Shown here: positions 16,229-22,189 of the stretch, in pieces
Numbering within the stretch: the first letter of the stretch is position 1
Layout: each line of letters opens with the position of its first letter
Assembly: GCA_963922455.1 (NCBI GenBank)
Contig: CAWUIO010000109.1
Coordinates: 1-22,189, forward strand
DNA: 22,189 bases
Source of the DNA: CAWUIO01 sp963922455
Lineage (GTDB): Bacteria; Bacteroidota; Bacteroidia; Cytophagales; Microscillaceae
Reading direction: 5' to 3'
Made by a program: the position numbers and the translations under genes
Notes under the pieces: generated by a model
The model's database searches: none
Told to the model about the DNA's origin: nothing
The model's input: only the letters and a program-made list of their open reading frames with translations

Positions 16229-18664
16229 ATGTCCAAAGCAAAAGTTGAAAATGTTTATCCCCTAAACTTTATGCAGCAAGCTTTGCTATTTCATAGCTTG
16301 CAAGAGCAAGACGATCAGGGTTTTCTGCTAGTCCGGTGTACTTTGACTGGCACCTTGTTGCCGGAGCTCTTCCAAAAAGCTTGGACAAAGGTCCAAGAGA
16401 GGCACGAAGTGCTTAGAAGCTCTATCCACTGGGAAAATATTGAAAAACCAGTACAAGTAGTACGCCCACAGGCCGATCAGGCCTATCAGTATGTAGATTG
16501 GAGTCAAGAAAGCCCAGAAGCGCAGGCTCAAAAATTAGAAGAATTGCAAAAGCAGGAGCGAGAAAAAAGGTTTGACCTAAACCAAGCTCCCATTTCTAGG
16601 ATTTTCACAATCAAAACGCAAGAACAATGTCATCTTATACTTTGGTCTTGCCACCATATTCTACTCGATGGGTGGTCTTCGGCCATTGTTTTGAAGGATT
16701 TGGTTCAGTTTTATGAAATCCTGCAAGCCGGGAGCGACTCCAAGCGACTTGCTCCCTTACCTAAATATCAAACCTACCTCAATTGGCAAAAATCTCAAAA
16801 TCCCGAAGAAGCCAGAGCTTTTTGGGAAGATGCCATGCTGGGTTTTCGGGAACCAACGGTGCTGGCTCAAGATTCTTCCTTGGCCCATGCTTCCGAAAGC
16901 TCCTACGATTACGAGAGCTTCACGCTGCAAGAAAGCGAAACCCAATCGCTGGAAGCCTTAGCGCGTAGCTACAGGGTCACCACGAGTACCCTGATTCAAG
17001 GTTTGTGGAGTTTACTACTTTGTGCTTATGCCAAGCGTGAGGATATCATGTTTGGCACTACGGTATCTGGCCGCAGTGGCTCCATACCCGAGGCCGATTC
17101 TATGGCTGGGATGTTTGTTAACCTATTACCGGTACGGGTAGTGTTGGAAGAAAACCAAGACCTTACGCAATTCTTTCAAACGCTTCAAACGCGTCAGTCC
17201 AAGGCCTTGCAATTTGATTACATTAGCCTGAATCAAATTTTGGATTGGAATCAACGCTCCAGTAGTTCTATTTTATTTGACAGCCTGGTCATTTTTGAAA
17301 ATTTTCCTTTGCAAGACCTCAAAGGAGGTGGTTTGGAAATCAAAGATTTTCAAAGTGGTATGACCAGCACCTACCCTCTTACGTTGGCCATCCGGCCCGA
17401 AAGCCGCATGCACTTTTCCATTAAGTACAATACCCGGCAAATTACGCTTGAACGTATTCAATGGTTTCTTAATAATTTAAATAATCTCCTACGCTTCCTC
17501 ACCTTGAATGTAGGCACGAATACCCATGCCTTGAGGGATATGATTTCCGCCCCTGCCTTTAGTCAAGATGTACTCCCTCAAAATGGAAAAAAGAATAAAA
17601 AAGTCAAGGCGGCAAACCCAGAAAGTGAATTTTTGGCTCCTAGAAACGAGCTGGAGCTCAAGCTAGCCCGAATTTGGGAAATGATGTTCAACCGTCATCC
17701 CATTAGTATCCGGGACAATTTCTTTGAAATAGGCGGGCGTTCCCTCATGGCCGTTCAAATGTTTGCCCGCATCAAAATCGAGCTCAATCGCAATATCCCG
17801 CCAATCACGCTTTTAAAATATCCCACGATTGAGTCCCTGGCCCAATACATGAGTGAAGAAGAAGATGATAAGCCCTGGAGCGCCCTCGTACCCCTTCGGG
17901 TCAATGGCGATAAGCCTCCTATTTTTTGTTTACACGGAGGGGGGAGCCATGTATTCTTTTACCGGGGCCTTGCCCAACATTTAGGTCCCGAGCAACCTGT
18001 CTACGCCTTGCAAAGCACCGCTACCCACGGCGTGAACATTCCCCCTCAGAGTATTGAGCAAATGGCTACCCAGTACTTGGCCGAGATTCGTAAAGTCCAG
18101 CCCCATGGCCCCTACCATCTCATGGGATACTGTTTTAGTAATTCCATCTGCATGGAAATGGCTCATATGCTCGACCAGATGGGCGAAAAGGTATCGCTTT
18201 TGGCCATCATTGACTCCGCCCCCGATTACTTAACCGTACGTACCAATAAAGACAAATTTCTCCGGGCCATCGATATTATGCGTCGCTTAGACTTTGCCGC
18301 TTTGTATAGCAAGTTAAAATGGAAAATTATCCGGCCACTCAAGAGGTTGAGCGATTCGGTGCTCACCCCCGAGCAACATAAACGAAACATGCAAATGGTA
18401 GAGCCCCTACCCGCCGACCTCATCAAGCAGTACAAGTGGAAGCCCTATCACGCGGCCAAAATCACCCTCATCCGCAGCTCTCACTTTCACGAAAGTCATG
18501 AGCATAATTTTGTTATTCCGGCTTGGCAAAGCCTGGCCAAAGGAGGACTGGACGTGCACGTTATCAAGGGTAATCATTATACCCTATTTCAAGAGCCTGA
18601 TGTTATCCGACTTGCTCGGCAATTGTCTGAGTGTCTTGAAGAAGCCCAAAACGAATTTGCCTAA
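16229..18664 (+). CDS. NRPS termination protein: condensation, carrier, thioesterase (no adenylation domain)
   Basis: 811 residues. The condensation domain (about 8-440) opens with YPLNFMQQALLFHSL, the pattern of domains that follow an epimerization domain and accept a D-residue donor, and has an intact HHILLDG (142-148). A lysine-rich linker precedes the carrier (FFEIGGRSLMA, Ser505). The C-terminal type I thioesterase (about 560-810) has GYCFSN (633-638) where GxSxG is usual, so Cys635 would be the nucleophile, with Asp662 and His783 completing the triad. No adenylation domain lies between condensation and carrier, so the second residue must be loaded in trans or the module works atypically. 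The TAA stop directly abuts the transferase start codon. Confidence 0.93.
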   Translation: MSKAKVENVYPLNFMQQALLFHSLQEQDDQGFLLVRCTLTGTLLPELFQKAWTKVQERHEVLRSSIHWENIEKPVQVVRPQADQAYQYVDWSQESPEAQAQKLEELQKQEREKRFDLNQAPISRIFTIKTQEQCHLILWSCHHILLDGWSSAIVLKDLVQFYEILQAGSDSKRLAPLPKYQTYLNWQKSQNPEEARAFWEDAMLGFREPTVLAQDSSLAHASESSYDYESFTLQESETQSLEALARSYRVTTSTLIQGLWSLLLCAYAKREDIMFGTTVSGRSGSIPEADSMAGMFVNLLPVRVVLEENQDLTQFFQTLQTRQSKALQFDYISLNQILDWNQRSSSSILFDSLVIFENFPLQDLKGGGLEIKDFQSGMTSTYPLTLAIRPESRMHFSIKYNTRQITLERIQWFLNNLNNLLRFLTLNVGTNTHALRDMISAPAFSQDVLPQNGKKNKKVKAANPESEFLAPRNELELKLARIWEMMFNRHPISIRDNFFEIGGRSLMAVQMFARIKIELNRNIPPITLLKYPTIESLAQYMSEEEDDKPWSALVPLRVNGDKPPIFCLHGGGSHVFFYRGLAQHLGPEQPVYALQSTATHGVNIPPQSIEQMATQYLAEIRKVQPHGPYHLMGYCFSNSICMEMAHMLDQMGEKVSLLAIIDSAPDYLTVRTNKDKFLRAIDIMRRLDFAALYSKLKWKIIRPLKRLSDSVLTPEQHKRNMQMVEPLPADLIKQYKWKPYHAAKITLIRSSHFHESHEHNFVIPAWQSLAKGGLDVHVIKGNHYTLFQEPDVIRLARQLSECLEEAQNEFA

Positions 18665-19390
18665 TTGATATCCTGGGAATCCCATCATGCCTTAAAACTC
18701 CCTAAGGGGGAAGTACACTTATGGGCGGGGCAGCTAGAGCAAGACCCTACTAGCCAAAAAAAGCTGGAAGCCTGCCTGAGTTATGACGAACTCAGACGGG
18801 CCGACCGCTTTCATTTTGAGCGAGACCGTAACTATTTTATCGTAGCCCGGGCTATGTTGCGCCAAGTATTAGGGCGCTACCTCTCCTTACCCGCAGCCGA
18901 ATTGGCGTTTGCCTACGCAGCAAAAGGCAAACCTTATTTGGCTTCTTACCCCAAATTGTATTTTAACCTGTCCCATGCGGGCTCGATGGCTTTGTTGGGG
19001 CTCAGCCACCTAGCCCCGATTGGGGTAGACATAGAAGATACCCGGCGCGAAATTGAGTTTGAAGTCATAGCTAGCCATTTTTTCTCCAAAGCCGAAATCC
19101 ATGAATTAAGGTCGCTCCCCCTCTCCCAAAGAGCCGAGGGGTTCTACAACTGCTGGACACGCAAAGAGTCTTTCATTAAAGCCTTGGGAGACGGCCTATC
19201 TTTTCCCTTAGACCAGTTTGAAGTAAGTCTAGTCCCCCACCAAAAACCCATGTTACGCGTGACCCACTGGGATCCTCAGGAAAAAAATTATTGGTCATTA
19301 GGTAGCCTAAACCCCAAGCTAGGATATACGGCGGCTTGGGCTCTACGGCAAAAGGTCGATAAAGTACATTTTGCCTATTGGAAAGCCTAA
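18665..19390 (+). CDS. Sfp-type 4'-phosphopantetheinyl transferase
   Basis: 241 residues with the two Sfp-family signatures GVDIEDTRR (120-128) and CWTRKESFIKALGDGL (163-178), including the Mg-binding Asp122/Glu124 and the WTRKE Glu/Lys pair. It converts apo carrier domains to holo form with CoA. The likely targets are the carriers of the two NRPS proteins and the free-standing carrier at 157-393. Translation probably starts at TTG, directly after the TAA of the thioesterase protein (TAATTG). No in-frame ATG lies near enough to preserve the N-terminal domain, so this looks like stop-start translational coupling. It is the last gene of the rightward operon and is followed by repeat copy 4. Confidence 0.92.
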   Translation: MISWESHHALKLPKGEVHLWAGQLEQDPTSQKKLEACLSYDELRRADRFHFERDRNYFIVARAMLRQVLGRYLSLPAAELAFAYAAKGKPYLASYPKLYFNLSHAGSMALLGLSHLAPIGVDIEDTRREIEFEVIASHFFSKAEIHELRSLPLSQRAEGFYNCWTRKESFIKALGDGLSFPLDQFEVSLVPHQKPMLRVTHWDPQEKNYWSLGSLNPKLGYTAAWALRQKVDKVHFAYWKA

Positions 19391-19395
19391 AAAAT

Positions 19396-19530
19396 GGGGC
19401 TGCCCCCGGTGCTTGAAAAAAAGTTCTCACTTCCCCTTTTGTCAAAGCACCGGGGTCGGGCTTTCGCTACTCGCCGGCCCCCGCGCGTACCAGCGGCGGG
19501 CTCAAACAGGCCGCTCTATCCCTCAGCCAA
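19396..19530 (+). repeat. Dispersed GC-rich structured repeat, copy 4
   Basis: The order is GGGGCTGCCCC, then a long hairpin with 11-base arms CCCCGGTGCTT and AAGCACCGGGG around about 30 bases, GGTCGGGCTTTCGCTACTCG, GCGCGTACCAGCGGCGGGCT, CAAACAGGCCGCTCTATCCC and TCAGCCAA ending at 19530. AGCGGC can pair with GCCGCT, and CGCCG with CGGCG. It fills the space between the convergent transferase and DUF3857 genes, where it might also help end transcription. Confidence 0.9.
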
Positions 19531-19545
19531 TTACATTAAAAATTA

Positions 19546-21537
19546 TTATTGCACCTTTCTTAACACAATTTGTTCGCTTTGCTTGGCAATAACCTCGTCA
19601 AAGAGCTGCTTTAAAAAAGGGTAATTATCCATTAAGTAAAAAGATTGTTTAAGGATAAAGGTCGTACGTAATTGTAAATTACCTCCCGCAGTGCCAATCA
19701 AATACTTAAAGCTAGCCGATTTATCCGGCATCACGATACTGGTATTCTTGGGTAATTCTTCTATTTCATAACCTTCCGGAATAGCTAGGCTAAAAGTATA
19801 CGACCGAGATGAAGCAGTACCAAAATCAACCGGATATTCTCTTTTTTCCGATTTGAAAGGGTTTTCTTCAAAGAAAGTAAGCAAACTGGGGTTCAGATAA
19901 ATACGATCTCCATTTACCAGGTCGGCTAAATTTATTTTTAACTCCGTCTTTAAGGGCTTCGCTACTTCTTCTGTATTTTCCACCTCAAAACCTTCAATGT
20001 TCAACTGCGTGTTTTTCCAAGAGTTTTCCACGAAGGATTCGGGGGTACTTTTAGCAATGCCTTTACGGGCCGACAATGCCTTGTATCCTTTTTTGATTAC
20101 TGTAAGACTTCCCTTGAGGTTCATATCCTCATCAAAAGACACGTTAGCACTTGTCGACTCACTATTCCGTATGTTATTCTTTGGAATAATCCACGTGTAG
20201 GAATCTTTACCTTTTTTCACCCAGTCAATGATAGCCCCTTCCCCGTTCATACACTTAAATGGAAGCATACCCAAGGGAAGCATCTCATCACAAGCATCCA
20301 TAAAAATAAACTCCTCATTATGATACACTGAGCTAATCACATAATTGAAGGCCCCGTATTGCGGATTGAATTTACGGATGACCCCGTGTTTCCGGGTACT
20401 TACCAAAACTGGATTTGACTCCAAACCTGCCGCATTTAGCATCAAAGTGAGCAATAAGTTTTTGTCTCCAACATTACCACTTTTCTCTGATAAAGTCTTA
20501 CGAATACCATTTTCCAAGCCAAAACCACCATGGCCATTCCATTTGATCTGATCTCGTACATAATGGTAAATAATGCTCATTTTCTCTTCTGGGCTCTGCT
20601 CTGGCTTTACCAAAGTAGCTACCAATTCATCAACGGCCCCCTCTTTATTTAAGGCTTTGCCAAAACGAGGACTTCCCATGTACCCCCCTAAAACTTTCCC
20701 CCAAGATTTGGCAAAATCTTGGTAAACATAGCCCGGAATGGTGATATTTTTTAATTGATAAATAACGCGGCTTAGGTACTCATCGGCATTGGCGGTAAAT
20801 TCTTCTTCCTGAAAAGCAGGAACATTTTCGGCATACATAAAATCTCCGATGTAGGCATACGAATAATTGGGAATTGGGCGAGATTTGGCTGCTCGTTGAT
20901 TAAAGGGAAAATATCCCCGTGAAGCCCGATAGAAGTTACAAAATTCAGGATACTCTGTTTTATATTCCGAATACTTCACGGGTATATAATCTTGAAAACT
21001 CCAGTTGGGCATATCAAAGCCAGGTGACTGAATCTTGTACGTGATTTCAAAAACGACCCCCTCCGAGATCTTGGGCATAGAAATCTTCATCAAAGAGAAG
21101 AACTCATTAACCCTCTCCTCGAATATAGCCGTTTTTTCCAATTTATGAGATACAATTTTCCCATCAACTAGCTCATGCGTGTATGCCTTGATGGCGTACA
21201 CATCTTCCCATACCGATCTCCCTTCACTTTCTGGTGCGTAAAATGGAATCTCAATATTGGCCACATCATAGCCATCGTTTTTAAGTATTTTGACTCGTTT
21301 ATGTCGGGTAAATACATTCGTTACCCCACTACTATTGCTCAAGTCTGTATAGCTCCTGGCCACATCAAAGAGTACCACAGCACTCGCCGAAGGATCCGGC
21401 TCATAACTGCTCATGGCTAGCTCAGCCTCTGTTATTTTACCAAATTTGGCTTTTTGGGCATTGGAAATTTCGGAAACAAAGAATAGGAGCCCCAATAATA
21501 CTATTCTCTTTCCCCACAAAAGCATGGAAGGTTTCAT
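19546..21537 (-). CDS. Secreted DUF3857 / transglutaminase-fold protein, apparently non-catalytic
   Basis: 663 residues with a signal peptide (1 to about 27, ending in SNAQ). An N-terminal beta-rich DUF3857 domain (about 55-240) leads into a transglutaminase-like core (about 310-425) and a C-terminal beta region (about 450-600) of the DUF3858 kind. The architecture is common in Bacteroidota exported proteins of unknown function. In the core, the segment SGNVGDKNLLL (353-363) has Val356 where transglutaminases have the nucleophilic Cys. FNYVIS (397-402) has Tyr where FNHVI is usual; Asp414 in FMDACD is kept. It therefore probably binds rather than cleaves or crosslinks. It is convergent with the biosynthetic operon and has no visible link to it. 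Confidence 0.88.
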   Translation of the reverse strand: MKPSMLLWGKRIVLLGLLFFVSEISNAQKAKFGKITEAELAMSSYEPDPSASAVVLFDVARSYTDLSNSSGVTNVFTRHKRVKILKNDGYDVANIEIPFYAPESEGRSVWEDVYAIKAYTHELVDGKIVSHKLEKTAIFEERVNEFFSLMKISMPKISEGVVFEITYKIQSPGFDMPNWSFQDYIPVKYSEYKTEYPEFCNFYRASRGYFPFNQRAAKSRPIPNYSYAYIGDFMYAENVPAFQEEEFTANADEYLSRVIYQLKNITIPGYVYQDFAKSWGKVLGGYMGSPRFGKALNKEGAVDELVATLVKPEQSPEEKMSIIYHYVRDQIKWNGHGGFGLENGIRKTLSEKSGNVGDKNLLLTLMLNAAGLESNPVLVSTRKHGVIRKFNPQYGAFNYVISSVYHNEEFIFMDACDEMLPLGMLPFKCMNGEGAIIDWVKKGKDSYTWIIPKNNIRNSESTSANVSFDEDMNLKGSLTVIKKGYKALSARKGIAKSTPESFVENSWKNTQLNIEGFEVENTEEVAKPLKTELKINLADLVNGDRIYLNPSLLTFFEENPFKSEKREYPVDFGTASSRSYTFSLAIPEGYEIEELPKNTSIVMPDKSASFKYLIGTAGGNLQLRTTFILKQSFYLMDNYPFLKQLFDEVIAKQSEQIVLRKVQ

Positions 21538-21778
21538 AATAAACGTGTGTTAAAAGATTAGAAAAACAAATCCCCGAGAGCTAAGACTATTTACTTGTTT
21601 TTTAATCGGTTGAATTGCCCAGGAAATGATACCTGTGTAGCTAGGCCATAAATAAAATAATAATCTTAATTAAAAACAAGCTTGTGATTCTGAATCCATA
21701 ATAACTTCCTTGTTTTACTGAAATTCTACATTCCTAATGGAGCGTAAACTAAGATAGAAGCTCCTTGGGAGAAGATAT

Positions 21779-22069
21779 TTAACGCTCCCTTGGCGGTACC
21801 TCTATATTTTTATTTTGTGTTAGGATGTACCTTCCCATATCAATAGCTTTGTGAACCGGATTTCTACGGGGAGGGTATTTCGCTAAGCCATCTTTGGGGC
21901 GGGTAGGCCGTTTCTCAAATCCTCCCCCACAATTGGGACATACATTTTTCAATACATTTTCCACACAATCTTGACAAAAGGTGCATTCATAGGTACAAAT
22001 CATCGCCTGATCGCTATCATTAGGAAGCGGCTTTTGGCAGTTTTCGCACGAGGGGCGGAGTTCTAGCAT
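21779..22069 (-). CDS. DUF1272 family cysteine-rich protein
   Basis: 96 residues opening MLELRPSCENC, with eight cysteines in four pairs: C8/C11, C25/C29, C32/C35 and C44/C47. The run CTYECTFCQDC and then CPNCGGGFEKRPTRP is the hallmark of the DUF1272 family, small proteins thought to bind zinc. The C-terminal 40 residues are basic and proline-rich and appear less conserved. The biochemical role is unknown. It is on the same strand as the DUF3857 gene but separated from it by 241 bases, so it is probably transcribed separately. Confidence 0.87.
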   Translation of the reverse strand: MLELRPSCENCQKPLPNDSDQAMICTYECTFCQDCVENVLKNVCPNCGGGFEKRPTRPKDGLAKYPPRRNPVHKAIDMGRYILTQNKNIEVPPRER

Positions 22070-22122
22070 GTATTATAAAGTGTAATGGATGAGTAAGCTG
22101 CTATACTATATATACCTTCCTC

Positions 22123-22189
22123 TTGGCTTAGGGATGGAGCGGCCTGTTTGAGCCCGCCGCTGGTACGCGCGGGGGCCGGCGAGTAGCGA
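22123..22189 (-). repeat. Dispersed GC-rich structured repeat, copy 5 (cut by window end)
   Basis: Read on the minus strand, the visible part is TCGCTACTCGCCGGCCCCCG, CGCGTACCAGCGGCGGGCTC, AAACAGGCCGCTCCATCCCT and AAGCCAA ending at 22123. It is nearly identical to the second half of copy 4, apart from CTCCATCCCTAAG for CTCTATCCCTCAG. The first half lies outside the window. Confidence 0.87.

Noticed and set aside
1..19530. Near-regular spacing of about 6.3-6.5 kb between the first four repeat copies
   Set aside because: It follows from the lengths of the genes between them, and the fifth copy breaks the pattern. Four intervals are too few to treat as signal.
19371..19624. 73- and 76-codon rightward frames after the phosphopantetheinyl transferase
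   Set aside because: They read through repeat copy 4 and into the antisense of the DUF3857 gene; no start context or homology supports them.
1..22189. CRISPR array, tRNA or rRNA genes, insertion sequences
   Set aside because: The repeats are far apart, alternate in orientation and have no regular spacers. No cloverleaf, rRNA segment or transposase frame was recognised.

Overview
The window reads as part of a Bacteroidota chromosome. The outer-membrane receptor has an N-terminal carboxypeptidase-regulatory-like domain, there are DUF3857 and DUF1272 proteins, starts lack Shine-Dalgarno sequences, and a family of GC-rich intergenic repeats sits in moderately AT-rich DNA. A Saprospiria- or Cytophagia-like bacterium is my guess, but no rRNA or marker gene is present to fix the lineage.

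Most of the window (about 157-19390) is a nonribosomal peptide biosynthetic locus built as two divergent transcription units around a gene-poor region (6550-7507). The leftward unit encodes a TonB-dependent receptor, an ornithine-cyclodeaminase-family enzyme, an acyl-CoA-dehydrogenase-like flavoprotein, a free-standing prolyl-type adenylating enzyme and a free-standing carrier protein. The last three have the composition of the known proline to pyrrole-2-carboxyl-carrier cassettes (PltF/PltE/PltL type). The cyclodeaminase could supply proline from ornithine.

The rightward unit encodes a HupE/UreJ-like membrane protein, a C-A NRPS protein whose adenylation domain stops after motif A8, a GT1-type glycosyltransferase, a PAPS sulfotransferase, an NRPS protein that begins with the missing A9-A10 part and continues T-E, a C-T-TE protein without an adenylation domain and with Cys as TE nucleophile, and an Sfp-type phosphopantetheinyl transferase. 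Read together, the proteins suggest a short acyl-peptide: a pyrrole or pyrroline carbonyl starter, a residue epimerised to D (aromatic-like binding pocket), and one further residue of unknown identity. It is possibly glycosylated and sulfated. The pairing of a TonB receptor with a HupE-like permease hints at a link to metal uptake. This product model is inference.

To the right (19546-22069) lie two unrelated leftward genes: a secreted DUF3857/transglutaminase-fold protein that has lost its catalytic residues, and a small DUF1272 cysteine-rich protein.

Five copies of one structured repeat (two cut by the window ends) lie at gene borders: 1-106, 6646-6776, 13100-13229, 19396-19530 and 22123-22189. 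One lies inside the biosynthetic operon. The most unusual feature is the adenylation domain split across two proteins, with two tailoring genes between the halves.
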